NCBI GenBank assembly: GCA_003427395.1
Contig: BFEA01000005.1
Span: 676,540-720,912, forward strand
Source of the DNA: Chara braunii
Lineage: Eukaryota; Streptophyta; Charophyceae; Charales; Characeae
Length of the DNA stretch: 44,373 nt
Direction: 5' to 3'
Part shown: in pieces, positions 1 through 10,258 of the stretch
How positions within the stretch are numbered: the first letter of the stretch is position 1
Layout of the letters: every line of letters starts with the position of its first letter
The notes under the pieces: model-generated
The model's database searches: none
What the model was told of the DNA's origin: nothing
What the model saw: the letters and a program-made list of their open reading frames with translations, nothing else
Position numbers and translations under genes: made by a program

Positions 1-82
<82 letters not shown>

Positions 83-83
83 G
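1..83. repeat. (GA)n microsatellite
   Basis: Uninterrupted GA dinucleotides run from the window edge to about position 73 and then decay. This is the first of about nine GA/CT blocks in the window; the true length is unknown because it starts at the edge. Confidence 0.97.
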
Positions 84-120
84 CAAGTTTCACATCTTAA
101 TCGACCTCGATCATCGACTT

Positions 121-620
121 ATCCTAACCGGTGGCTGGTCTATGGTGGACGGGTGTAGGTGAAGGGGGGTTGCGGAGGTTGAAGGTGCATGGACGTAGGT
201 GAAGGAAGGGGGTGGAGGTTGAAGGTGCATGGCTATGGTGGACGGGTGTAGGTGAAGGAGGGGGGGCGGAGGTTGAAGGTGCATGGCTATGGTGGANGGG
301 TGTAGGGGAAGGAGGGAGGTGGAGGTTGAAGGTGCATGGCTATGGTGGATCGGTGTAGGAGGATGGAGGTTGAAGGTGCATGGCTATGGTGGATGGGTGT
401 ATGTGAAGGAGGGAGACGGAGGTTGAAGGTACATGACTATGGTGGATCGGTGTAGGTGAAGGAGGGAGATGGAGGTTGAAGGTGCATGGCTATGGTGGAC
501 GGGTGTAGGTGAAGGAGGGAGGTGGANGGTGTAGGTGAAGGAGGGAGATGGAGGTTGAAGGTGCATGGCTATGGTGGACGGGTGTAGGTGAAGGAGGGAG
601 GTGGAGGTTGAGGGCGCATG
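121..620. repeat. ~50-bp purine-rich minisatellite
   Basis: About nine imperfect units repeat the core GGAGGTTGAAGGTGCATGG followed by CTATGGTGGACGGGTGTAGG. Unit starts near 173, 213, 268, 321, 365, 419, 470, 550 and 603 give spacings of roughly 40-80 bp, so units vary by internal deletion. Single Ns lie at 297 and 527. The long open frame on the minus strand here is a translation of the repeat and not a gene. Confidence 0.9.
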
Positions 621-654
621 GCTATGGTGGGGGGGGGTAGGTGGAGGAGGAGGA

Positions 655-1203
655 TGGAGGAACTGGCCCAGCCTTTGGTTGACCCGATCAAACTTCATGC
701 AATACAGTCTTTCTCCCACCCTTCCCCCAGATGCAACCCCACAATTTGCTTTCAATCAGACAAAGAAGCTGAAACTGACATTATACATGCGTTCCTTTAC
801 TTAGTCTGGTTATGTCATGAAAAGAAAGCAAAAATCATAGGGACAGGCATGCATACACCAATCAAACTACAGGGGGATATGCAAACATGGGCGTAGTGGG
901 TTATACAGATAGAGATGGATTACCTGATGGTTCCCTGCCTCCAGAACCTCGCCTAGGTTCCGGCAGAGCTCCCGCAATCGGTGGGCTGACTCCCCACAGT
1001 GTCTTGTTGCAGTCCTACGGGTTGCAATCCCGCCTGCCGCCTTCCTCTCAGAACTGGATTAGACTTAAGAGTAAGAAAGGCAGAAGATAGGGGCTTCAGA
1101 CTCTCGAGATACAAGAAGGGACAACTCAACTCTCAGGAGAGGGCCTTGATACCTTCATTCGCCTGAGGGTCTCGCAATGGTACCCAATGTAACAGCTTGG
1201 TCA
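655..1203 (-). mobile_element. Fragment of LTR family A (reverse orientation)
   Basis: This stretch matches 9716-10285 in the opposite orientation and 25085-25580 in the same orientation. Shared blocks include CCTTTGGTTGACCCG, the polypyrimidine CTCCCACCCTTCCCCCAG, and GTTGCAATCCCGCCTGCC. It ends near 1203 with the complement of TGACCAAGC, corresponding to the proposed TG start of the LTR (TGGCCAAGC at 9716). Only the outer part of the LTR is present; the hairpin array is missing, because the minisatellite abuts it at about 650. Confidence 0.8.
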
Positions 1204-1239
1204 ATCCAAAGTCAAACTGCTGAACTCAACCCTCCTGTC

Positions 1240-1890
1240 AAACCCTTAATTCGCAGTAATAGCCCCCCTTCTCAAGCCAAATCGCATCACATAGCGGTCT
1301 GTAGCAGTTGGCAATAGCCGGCAGTTGTGCGCAGCAGTATGTGGCAATCAACAGCAGGCGGCAGTAGCAGTTTGCGTGCAGTAAGCAGCTGTGGTTTGTG
1401 CACGGCCAACAGCAGCCCACAGGAGTAGTCCACGCACATTCAATCAACAGCAGCAGTCGTGCATAGTAAAAAACAGCAGCAACTGTGAAAAGTAAAAAAC
1501 AGCAGCAGTCGTGCATAGTCACAAACAGCCGCAGCCGTTCATGCACAGCCCACAGGAACAGCAGCCAATCGCAGCAGTCAGCCGCAATATGCAGCAGCTG
1601 CTTTGTCTCTCACCAGCTGCTCACCCACACATATCGACTACACAGTCCTCAGTCGCCACAGGCCTGCGGCCTAAAAGGCACAGTCGACAGACGCTGCAGC
1701 AGTTCGCGACAGCCAGCCCTAGCAGCCACCAGCAGTAGTCAGCAGCAGCAGCCAACCGTAGTACGCAGCAGCAGCCAACCGTAGTACGCAGCCGGCAGCA
1801 GCAGCCAACTGTAGTACGCAGCAGCAGCCAACCGTAGTACGCAGCAGCAGCCAACCGTAGTACGCAGCCGACAGCAGCAGCCCCCTCAGT
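1240..1890. repeat. GCA-rich tract with 23-bp minisatellite
   Basis: The sequence is dominated by CAG/GCA triplets. From 1745 to 1870 five units of GCCAACCGTAGTACGCA plus a GCAGCA spacer repeat, with starts at 1751, 1774, 1804, 1827 and 1850 (spacing 23, 30, 23, 23). Q/S-rich and leucine/alanine/cysteine-rich open frames on both strands follow from composition and carry no domain I recognise. Confidence 0.85.
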
Positions 1891-1904
1891 CAATAGTTCA
1901 ACCC

Positions 1905-2400
1905 CACAATCCCTTCCGCCCTGGAACTTCCAACTTTCTAGCAGAACTTCGGACTGCAGATCCTCAATGAGGCCTGATACTCAAGTATTACCTTGGTTAC
2001 CGAAATACTCCAACACATCTGCTCAGAAAGCAGGAGCTCAGAGACACAGTACTAATGGCGACTCAAGTCCGAACTCAAGTGTCGATGAACACATGCATTG
2101 GCTACCACCGAAAATATGAACGGAGCCCTTTTCTCTTCCCGGCACCCTGTGCCCAAATTGAGATTCCACAGCTACTCTACCAGGCAAAACCTCCCACTAC
2201 GACCTCGATCAGCATCCTCCTGAGTGCATGCAAGCGTCGTTCATACAGACTATCACGATAACCAGGTATATACACTCACCCTCCAAATCATTCCTCCTAT
2301 CTTCACTGCTTTGTCTCTTCCTCGTGCATGTGGGTCGCTGCGCACACCTACTCCTCCTCCACTTCTTGTAATCTGCCGTGTACCCGGTCGCAAAAGAAGG
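1905..2400. other. No recognisable gene
   Basis: Mixed-composition DNA. The open frames are short, overlap on both strands and show no known motif. I see nothing I can name here. Confidence 0.5.
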
Positions 2401-4080
2401 CTAGATTCAGTCATGACGGAAGGGGGGGGGGTCTGGTAGAAACACGGCTACGAGGGTCGAGGCAACGACCCCCAAGTGCACGACTATGAACACGACGATG
2501 AGCTGAGACGCCCAGCTACTCGCCAAAAGGTGCGAATTGAGAATGAACCTTCCACTAGAACATGAGCCAGATACACCCTCGGCATAGGCTGCGCAGGTAA
2601 GCTTCCTACTCCTTGGCCCGCTCCCTGCTACTTCCGACAATAGGATGAGCAACACCAAATGAACTCTCCGGCCGAACCTGGTCAGGTGTCGTGCACGTAA
2701 GCGCAGAGCCGCACGTGGCTCCGGCCGACAAGGTAAGTCCTTCGCTTTTAAACGAGGGAAGATACACCGGCACCCTCGCTCATAGTGAGAACTGGCTCGC
2801 ATGGACAACAGAAACGACCGCCGTGGAAAACAAGGAGATTGACCTCCATGACAACGATGGGTGGCCTACCAAAGCACAAAAAATGAGAAGGAATCCCCCA
2901 CGAGAACATAGGGCGCACACTGCTTCTCCAACCCCGCGTGCAAAGAGAGAACTAGTCATTGTTTCCATCGTCAAAGCGAGCAAGATCGGAATGAATCTTT
3001 CGCAAGAACCCAGGTAAGTTCATTCCTTTTTCCACATATCTCTTCTTCCTCACGCAAGCTCTAATCTATATGGCGCCAAACCCACTGTGTCGTTGCCAAA
3101 TCTAACCGCACAATCTAACTCGTCCTGCTCCAAAGCCTCGAAAAGGCTTTCGAACGATCAGAATCGGTCTAGAAACGACCGAATCATTCCACTCCCCCCC
3201 CTGGCTTTCCTCCTCACCGCCATGCTCAGCGCAGCCCACTTCCCCCGTAGCTCCTTTTTTTCTAGCCCTTTGCTAAATTCGACTTCAGAATCAGATTCGC
3301 CCGCCCTTGAAACCTCAACCTAACACTTTCTCCTACCCGATTTCAACAAGAATTGTAGCATCGTTCTCCCACCATAGCCACTCCCTCGTTTTTCACCCTC
3401 GAGTGCACCCGGTGTGATCTCCGTCCGGGTTCATCCGTTGCCTTGGTTGCCTCCGCTCCCCACTACTCTAGCGCTCATCTCCTACAGCGCTGTCACTTCG
3501 CCCGCTATCGCTCGGTGCTGCCCGGCCAGCCCCGCTAGTATTCTGCACGCACCCCACACAACCTCCCGTACAGATTCCCTCCATCGAGCACATCTTCCCG
3601 TGCTACTTCGCCACTCGACCGTGACCAGCGGCCACGAGATCATCGGTCAACCACTCCCTTCGAACCACAACGAGCACAAATGAATCTTCGACCGTTTTAA
3701 CCCACAGCCGGACGCTCCCGCATGGCTTACGCAGGTATGAACGAGTGACTACTTGCTGCTTCTAGATTTATACTTCTTCAACTCGTTGGTCTGCCTCCCT
3801 ACTTGCCCCAGTGTACCTAGTCCCATATGGTACTTGCCGGCTAGACTTGAGGGGACTGGGACTGGACACTGCTGTCTTCTGCACAGGCGGACTCCAACGG
3901 CCAGCCCTCTGGTCTTAGCCCCGCCGTGGATTCTGGACAGTTTCCATCAGCCCATTTTCGAGACTGCCCTCAGCCTTTCGCTAGCGGCCTTGACCCTTGA
4001 GAGCTGTCGCAGCTATGACCTTGACTTTTGAAAGATCTATAGCAACCGAGGCCTACGACACAGGCCACAGGTCCAGCGCC
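2400..4080. repeat. Gene-free DNA with a recurring ~25-bp motif
   Basis: Copies of a motif close to TGAGAATGAATCTTCCACTA followed by GAACAT lie at 2538-2563 and 2884-2909, with a weaker one near 2988. The same motif recurs at 23609-23634, 27098-27123 and 27201-27225. Several AG|GTAAG strings, resembling 5' splice sites, lie nearby (about 2598, 2733 and 3013, and also 27676). At 3136-3153 AAGCCT and AGGCTT pair around a CGAAA loop, and at 3163-3182 TCGGTC and GACCGA pair around TAGAAAC. No open frame exceeds 135 codons and none resembles a known protein. Confidence 0.55.
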
Positions 4081-4309
4081 CGATACGACAAAAATAAGAA
4101 AAGGTAAACAATAAAAAAAATAAAAATTAAGAAAAACTCCTAACTAGTGAAGGGGTATAAACGGAAAAAGAGAGCGGGCCTATCGACACTTCCCCGGTCC
4201 TACAAAAACGGGCCCGCGGTCGAGCTACCTCAACAAAACTGAGAGGGATACCCTCAACTCCTCAGCCCCTTCAATGCTCTAACGCTCCCACACCGCCGCC
4301 CACAGGTCT

Positions 4310-4868
4310 TGATCCCCGTACCTTCGCAGCCATAGTCCGGTGCCGTAACCTATAGGGCTAAGCCCAAGCCTGGGACTAATGCGCGCGGTATCCTATATAA
4401 ACGGGTGTTGCGCAGCCCCCAGGCCTAGAAAAACAGCCCGGCCCTCATCCCTTCTTCTAACTAAGCATACTGTCACTAGGCCTCCGCGCTGGCTTGCCCT
4501 CTCGCGCCGCGACTACCTTGTGCCCCACCTCGTACATCGGCCTACCAGTGGTCAACCATTCTGAGTAAAAACAAACCTTTTATTCCTAGTAACAAAAAAT
4601 TCAGGCCGGCCAACTAAGCCGGCTGTTTAATCAAACGGAGGAATCACATGCGCGCCTTAAGACTGCGCGCCCACTCACGCTCTACTCTAGTCAACCACCC
4701 CACCAATGTAACCCAACAAACTTAGCCGCGACTCGCACGGTACACTTAGATTTTTAAACTTACTTCCTGTCACTTGCAAAAACCAGGGCTTAGATTTTTA
4801 AACTTACTTCCCGTCACTTGCAAAAACCAGGGCGGATACCGTTGTCAGGGTATTCGCACCGACAGCGC
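4310..4868 (+). repeat. Left arm of a long inverted-repeat element
   Basis: This arm is the diverged reverse complement of 6052-6595. Matching landmarks are TCCGGTGCCGTAACC (4336) against GGTTACGGCGTCGGA (6556), ACATCGGCCTACCA (4534) against TGGTAGGCCGATGT (6445), GCGCGCCCACTC with TCTACTCTAGTC near 4665-4690, and GTATTCGCACCGACAGCG at the inner end. Order is collinear across the arm with small indels. The outer part on the minus strand contains strings like RNA polymerase III A and B boxes (TAGCCCTATAGGTTA, GGGGATCAAGACC), suggesting a tRNA-derived segment. Such arms occur in foldback and some Mutator-like elements; I see no transposase and no clear target duplication. Confidence 0.75.
4745..4832. 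repeat. 44-bp tandem duplication
   Basis: CTTAGATTTTTAAACTTACT through AAAACCAGGG occurs at 4745-4788 and again at 4789-4832 with one difference (CCTGTC versus CCCGTC). It lies in the left arm only, so it postdates formation of the inverted repeat. Confidence 0.95.
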
Positions 4869-4904
4869 TGGCCAAATTTTCCCATTTTTCTTAGTCTTTT
4901 TCTT

Positions 4905-5275
4905 GACGGCACACTTCGACGTCATGGGGGTAGCGAAATGCTGCCGAAATTTTTGAAAAACTCCAAAAGTTAGTTTCCCTTCACTCTCCTCCACCTCTTT
5001 ATTTATTTATTTATTTATTTATTTATTTTTCTGAAAATTTTAATTTGCGGCGTTTTGAAAGTTAGTGTGCTCCTCTTGCTTTTTCCTTCCTCTTGGCACA
5101 TTTTTGACCCCATGTGGGGTGGGAAAATGCTGTCGAAAATTCCAAAAAAATAAATATTATCTCTCCTCACTCCTTATATTTTATTTATTTATTTATTTCT
5201 ATTTATTCTTTTATTTTATTTTATTTATTTTATTTTATTTATTTATTTTTATTTTTTTCCCTATATTTTTCTCTC
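4905..5275. repeat. AT-rich core with (ATTT)n and an internal duplication
   Basis: Two ATTT/TTTA microsatellites (about 5000-5030 and 5176-5260) each follow a related block: GACGTCATGGGGGTAGCGAAATGC-like at 4918-4942 and GACCCCATGTGGGGTGGGAAAATGC-like at 5106-5130. The block plus microsatellite therefore forms a diverged tandem duplication of about 185 bp. Confidence 0.75.
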
Positions 5276-5524
5276 AACTTCTGTTTCTTTGCCTTCCACT
5301 ACCTACTCCTAAGACTATCTAGAGGGGACCCCTGCAAGCATAGTTTCCTCTCTCTGTGAAGGGGAGATTTCATGTTGCCCCTTGCCCCTAATGGTTAGGG
5401 TATAGGGTTGGGGCTGCCAGTGGGGGTCTGGCTAACACAAAGACCGAGACCTGCCAGTAGTTGTGCCTCCCTTTCTCATCGTCCCCCACCCTTCATCGAG
5501 TAGCAGCAGAGGCTATGGTCAACA

Positions 5525-5667
5525 CTCTCCCACACACCACACACAACCCACTCGCGCTCACACTCACACCCGTGTTCCTGTCTCTTATACACATCTAGAT
5601 GTGTATAAGAGACAGCTCTTACACACACCACACACAACCCACTCGCGCTCACACTCACACCCGTGTT
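5525..5667. repeat. 52-bp direct repeat interrupted by adapter
   Basis: The stretch at 5525-5576 (CTCT, CACACACC, CCCACTCGCGCTCACACTC, ACCCGTGTT) reappears almost unchanged at 5616-5667, one copy on each side of the adapter at 5578-5615. Either a tandem array was bridged by a chimeric mate-pair read or the repeat copy itself is an assembly artefact. Confidence 0.9.
5578..5615. other. Nextera mate-pair junction adapter (artefact)
   Basis: CTGTCTCTTATACACATCT at 5578-5596 is followed directly by its reverse complement AGATGTGTATAAGAGACAG at 5597-5615. These are the Tn5 mosaic ends used in Nextera libraries, joined as in a circularised mate-pair junction. This is synthetic sequence left in the assembly. 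Frames crossing it encode the well-known false peptide SYTHLDVYKRQ. Confidence 0.99.
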
Positions 5668-5742
5668 GGTCATAGACCCCGCTAATACCGATCAGGGGTA
5701 TCCAGAGGACTATCACAGTCCGTTGGCACTAAGTGCGCCGCA

Positions 5743-5814
5743 GGCGGCCATGGGGCTTGAACCCACAACCTCCTGAATGCCACTTGCATGCCTAACCAAC
5801 TGAGCTAGGCCGCT
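5743..5814 (-). tRNA. tRNA-like sequence (SINE head or pseudo-tRNA)
   Basis: On the minus strand a 72-nt unit begins AGCGGCC and ends GGCCGCC, pairing six of seven acceptor positions. It has an A box (TAGCTCAGTTGGTTA), and a T arm GTGGG-TTCAAGC-CCCAT that pairs with one G-T. The anticodon arm does not fold into a normal 5-bp stem, so no anticodon can be assigned. Together with the extra downstream sequence (complement of about 5690-5742), this fits a tRNA-derived SINE or pseudogene better than a working tRNA. Confidence 0.6.
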
Positions 5815-5899
5815 GGATTTCTCTCCCCTTCCCCTCCATAGTTATTATTTTTTTTTCTTGACTAGGTCGCGGCTACCCTCCCTAAACCACCTAAACTCC

Positions 5900-5940
5900 G
5901 GTTAGGGTTTTCTTAGGGTTTTCTAGGGTTTAGGGTTCTC
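5900..5940. repeat. Degenerate TTTAGGG-like repeats
   Basis: Several GTTAGGGTTTTC / TTAGGGTTTTC / TAGGGTTTAGGG units occur in a row. They resemble the plant-type telomere repeat but are irregular, so this is at most an interstitial remnant. Confidence 0.5.
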
Positions 5941-6051
5941 CTAACCCCCCCCCCTCCTCCTTACTCTCCCGCCTCCTCGCGTCGGGCACCCTAGACCCAA
6001 ACGGCTCCTCTCCCCTCGACCGGATTCATGCCACCATCTCACGCGCGACCC

Positions 6052-6595
6052 GCTGTCGGTGCGAATACCCTTATAAGGGTATCTGCCCTTGTTTGTGCAG
6101 GCGAAAAAAAATAGTTTTGGCTTAAAGTTTAAGTATACCGCCCGAGCCGCGGTTGAGTCTATGGTTTACGTTGACTGAGTGGTCGACTAGAGTAGAGAGT
6201 GTGTGGGCGCGCAGATTTAAGGCGTGCGTGATCTCTTTGTCTTTTTTATGATTATCAAAACCGACGTTGGTCGCCGATCGGATCTTTTATTTTCTGATTA
6301 AACTATGATTAAAAAAAATTTTGTCCTTTGATTGATGCGCTTGTCTGTGACTTGCACGTACGTACAGAGGGCGCGACGTCCACGACAGCATGGTTTCGTA
6401 TAGTCGCGCGGTGGGCGCGAAAGGTTGACGGTCGGGAGTTCAGTTGGTAGGCCGATGTGTGGGTTTGAAATGTTTCGATAGATCCACACGTAGCGCAATG
6501 TTCGCTTATTTTTATGTCCATCAATATTAGACTCAGCGTTGGCCCTAGCGCTGGCGGTTACGGCGTCGGATTTTCATTAGAGAGATTCAGGGATC
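6052..6595 (-). repeat. Right arm of the long inverted-repeat element
   Basis: Inverted counterpart of 4310-4868, with about 1.2 kb between the arms. The inner end carries a perfect 18-bp palindrome, ATACCCTTATAAGGGTAT, at 6065-6082; the left-arm equivalent at 4836-4853 (GATACC...GGGTATTC) has lost the perfect centre. A related palindrome also lies at 29647-29674. The outer end carries GGCGGTTACGGCG and GGGATCGAG, weakly like A and B boxes. Confidence 0.75.
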
Positions 6596-6721
6596 GAGAT
6601 TGAGAGGTGACGTTGGAACGGTGTTAGTGTTTTCTTTTCCCCGTTAGTCATATTCTGACAATTAAAAATTTAGATATTTTAAATTATATTTTTATCATTA
6701 TTATGTTGCTATGCGTCGACA

Positions 6722-8150
6722 TTTCTTGACTTGGACGCGAAGCCAGATTTAGTGGTCGTCACGGCAGTCGAGAACCTTGAGCACGCACCTTCCTTGGTTG
6801 ACTTAAAAGTTCTTGCACGATCGGGATGCTGGCAAGGTCGGTCTGTTCTGACTATTTTTGAAACATGGACCGGGGAGGTCAACGTGGGTGAGAGTGGCGG
6901 GGTCCGTGGTCGTGGCTTCCCTCGCTCCCCACTTGGAGAGCGTCGATAGCCTAAAGTGGAGGGGAAATGGAGAGCATTCCGAGCGGACCGTGGGACTGCA
7001 GCCCGAGTTACGCGAGGGTCGTCGTGGGTGCACCGTGCGCCAACCGTGATCAGATGTGGGAGGTTTGAGGGTGTGCATGCCTGCTGGGACTCGAAAGAGG
7101 CCGCAGCAGTGGCTGCTCACCTGTGCACTCCGGTCTTCAAAGCTCTCTTTGGATCTCTGCTACTACCGTCGAGGCCGGTACCGGGCCCGGGGCACCTAGG
7201 CTCGGGCCTGGGTTTGCAACAGGTCCTCGCCCTTGACCCCATGGCCTGCTGCGAGAGGACTGAATGAGAAGCTGCCCGTTGATGGGCTGAAAAGGATGGC
7301 CGGTTGTGCCGATGGGAAGCGCCTGGGTGAACTCTATGGAGACTCGCAGTGACACAGTCGGGGCAACCCGTCCCTCGAACTTGGGTATGGGGCCAAGGGA
7401 CAGGTAATACTGTGCGTGGGAGTATGACTGAACGCCTCTAAGGCGGAATTTGCGCTTGCAGTGACGACATATGCCTCCTCGGATAATACAAGGATTGTCG
7501 AACCGTCCTTGTTGAGTTCTCCTCAGGATGGCGTCGCACTAGTTGTCAACCAGACTGAGGATCGAGGCGGAAGGGTGCTTGGGCCGACTAGCAACTATGG
7601 TCTCTAAAGCACCGCTAAGGAAGCCGAGTTGCCCGCCAAGCGGCTGCAATGGTGAAGGAGAGTTGCACCTGGTCGTTGTATTGCACCAAGTGCATTCAGA
7701 AGCAGACGGCGGAGAGGGGGACAGAAAGAAAGGGCGCTGATCAGGACAGGCAGTGGAGACTATTAAGGCTGGTGCAAGGCGAGGCGCGAGGACAGCGAAG
7801 GGAAAAACGAGGGGGATGAACCTGGCACAGATTCGCGTCAGGGACGTTCGAAGAAAGGCAGTGGTAGAGGTGAGCATGGGCGCAGGTAAGAAAGTATGTA
7901 ACTCACTCGATCCTTAACGGATTCGAGCGAGAAAAGAAGCAAGGAGTAGGTTTGTGGTAGGGCGAAGTCGTGTCAGCGGTCAGTTTGGACAAAGGACTAA
8001 CGGAGTAGGAGTTAGTAGGGAACAGGGCCGCACGGCGATGCCAGAAGGAGGAGACGATGGGAAGTGAGGAAGTCGGGCTTTCACTCGATTCTTCGTGGGA
8101 TTGAGTGAAGGTAGATTGAGATGGGGGTTGTCGGGGTGGGCGAGCCACAT
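6722..8150 (-). repeat. Dispersed repeat R, minus copy
   Basis: Read on the minus strand this region matches 28250-29400. Examples are TGCTCAAGGTTCTCGACTGC (about 6765-6784) against TGCTCAAGGTCCTCGACTGC (about 29307), GGCATGCACACCCTCAAACC (about 7080) against GGCATGCTCACACTCAAACC (about 29080), and the block around GTGCCAGGTTCATCC (about 7830) against GCGCCAGATTCATTCC (about 28590). Indels break the reading frame between copies, so a conserved protein is not supported. Confidence 0.7.
7375..7460 (+). ncRNA. Short tract like the 3' end of large-subunit rRNA
   Basis: TATGACTGAACGCCTCTAAG at 7423-7442 equals a highly conserved stretch near the 3' end of eukaryotic 25S/28S rRNA. Flanks show weaker agreement (ACTTGGGTATGGGGCCAAGG upstream, GGAAT...GCTTGCA downstream). 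I see no similarity beyond about 100 bp, so this is at most a short rRNA-derived fragment inside repeat R, not a working rRNA gene. The comparison is from memory and was not aligned. Confidence 0.45.
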
Positions 8151-9715
8151 GGCGAAGTCGGATTTGGATGAAAGTTAATGGGATGAATGTTAGGTGAAGA
8201 AGGGGGTGCGCGAAGCTATCGAAGGTGGCGGGAGTAAAAGTAGGCTATCCCGCCCGATACTCGGCCAAAATAGGCATATGAGGGTGCGAGTCAGGGGTTT
8301 CAGAGCAAGGTGAGTTGAATGGCGGACCCGGAATCGGGTCAGAAGAGTTAGTCTAGGAGCACTAGAGGAAGGGTTCTTCCTAGCGACGGGAGTAGTGAGA
8401 GGCCGGTCGCGAGGATTAGGGACTTCCTTGTTGGTCGGCACGATCGGACGGGGCTGCGCATGGGACATGCAATTTCGGAGTGTCGTGTATTCAGCCGTTT
8501 TCCGGCGAAAGGTTCATTCCGAATTTGCCCATCCCACTGGTGGGCGCAACCGTCTCCCTGCGTATATGGCTGCGAGGCAAGGGCATCTTCCTGCTTTCTA
8601 TTGAGAGTTTCATCCGGACCATGCATCGATGAGAGCGGGAGAGGGTTGAAGAGGATAGAGGAAAGTACGTACCTCAGTTGTGGTGATAACTTACGTGGTC
8701 AATGTCGGCACGATTCGAGAGTTGTCGTTGCTGAAGTCGGCTCGTCGTTTTATCAATTGGTAGAGAAAAGGGAACGAAAACCTCACCTGTTTCGAATAGT
8801 AAAGTGACAAGCAGTCGGCAGCCAGACACGTACGGGGTGTGAGAAAGGCAAGCGCGGGTACATACCTGGTTTTCACGATGGTCTACAAGCTCGACACCTT
8901 CACGAACTTCGGTCGCTTCTGCTGACTGCTACAGGTGACTACAAGTTGTGTCGATATGGGCAATACTGTTATGGTGACTGAGTGCGCTGACCGGATCTTG
9001 CTGCAGGCCGGACTGTGTGGTTGTACCACTATTGCTACTATTAAAGGTCCTGTTGCTGCTTGCAAGGAAGTCTGACTACCAGTAGTTGCCGCAATTTTTA
9101 CCATGGAGCGTCGCTCTTTCGTTGACTGCCTTTACTTCGCTCGGTGCACCAGGCTGGTGTACCTTGTGGAGTGCAGAGTTGAGGGTTGAGGGTCATACGC
9201 GATTGAAATACGGGGGTATGTCCTGTTCGAAGGCGACTTTCGGAGTCGTGGAGGCTGTTGTTGGTCTCTGACTGAGGTCCGTGTTGGTACGCAGTAGACC
9301 GTCGTGCTGATCGCTGCCTGCTGCGGAGCAAGTACGGTGTTATGGCTTGTTGCATTTGTGTTACGCACTATCTTGGTGCTTTGCTACTATGCACAACTAT
9401 TGGACATGCCGAATGCACTAAAGTCACCGAGGTTACGCCTGAACTTCGAGTAGCATACGAGGAAGGCATCCGAATGCAGGCTTTCTTAGATGGCGCAGCT
9501 GTTGGTTGTCCGAGGTGGAAACCCGGTGACTTCAGAGAGAGGATTAAACATTGTAAGGGGACCGCCGCTACGGTTTGGAGGATCGTCCGGGAGGGGTTAT
9601 TCCGTTGGTTGGTCAAATTTTCAGCCATCTTCAGACTATTTTGACTACGGCTCAGTTGTTATTGCTGCGATTTGAAGAGTCGCCAGGGAGTCTACAACTG
9701 GTGGTTGACGTCATT
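8150..9715. other. No recognisable gene
   Basis: Short overlapping open frames only. Near 7892-7919 and 8079-8105 imperfect hairpins (CTCACTCGATCC with GGATTCGAGCGAG; TTCACTC with GAGTGAA) mark the edge of repeat R. A minus-strand variant of the recurring ~25-bp motif lies near 8507-8530. Confidence 0.5.
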
Positions 9716-10258
9716 TGGCCAAGCCGTAGCTGCGTTTACTGGCCGCCATTGCGGGGCCCTCAGGCGATGGAAGATAACAAGGCCCTCTCCTGAGAGTTGA
9801 GTCAGTCCCCCTCCTATATCGAGAGAGTCCGAAACCCCTCATTCTGCCCTTCTTAAGTCTAGTCCTGTTTCGAGAGGAAGGCGGCAGGCGGGATTGCAAC
9901 CCGTAGGACCACAGCAAGACTCTGTGGGGAGTCAGTCCACCGATTGCGGGAGCTCTGCCGGAACTCAGGAGGAGTTATGGAGGCAGGGAACTAAGAGGTA
10001 ATCATTGCTTTCCCTCTATAAACCCAGTTATAACCTTTATCTATACTCCTTGATATGTTTTAACTGAGTATACTGTGTGCATCCCTACTTTGGCTTTTTC
10101 AGTTTGACTTTCAGAACACAAACCAGACTAAGTAAGACATGTGCAATGTCAGTTTCAGTTTTATTGTTTGACTGGAAGCAGATTGTGGGGTTGCATCTGG
10201 GGGAAGGATGGGAGAAAGGCAGTATTGCATGAAGTTTGACTGGGTCAATCAAGGGCTG

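Noticed and set aside
5463-5675. Small frames containing SYTHLDVYKRQ on both strands
   Set aside because: Translation of the Nextera junction adapter, not biology.
5743-5814. Functional tRNA
   Set aside because: Acceptor and T arms are good but the anticodon arm does not fold, so no anticodon can be read.
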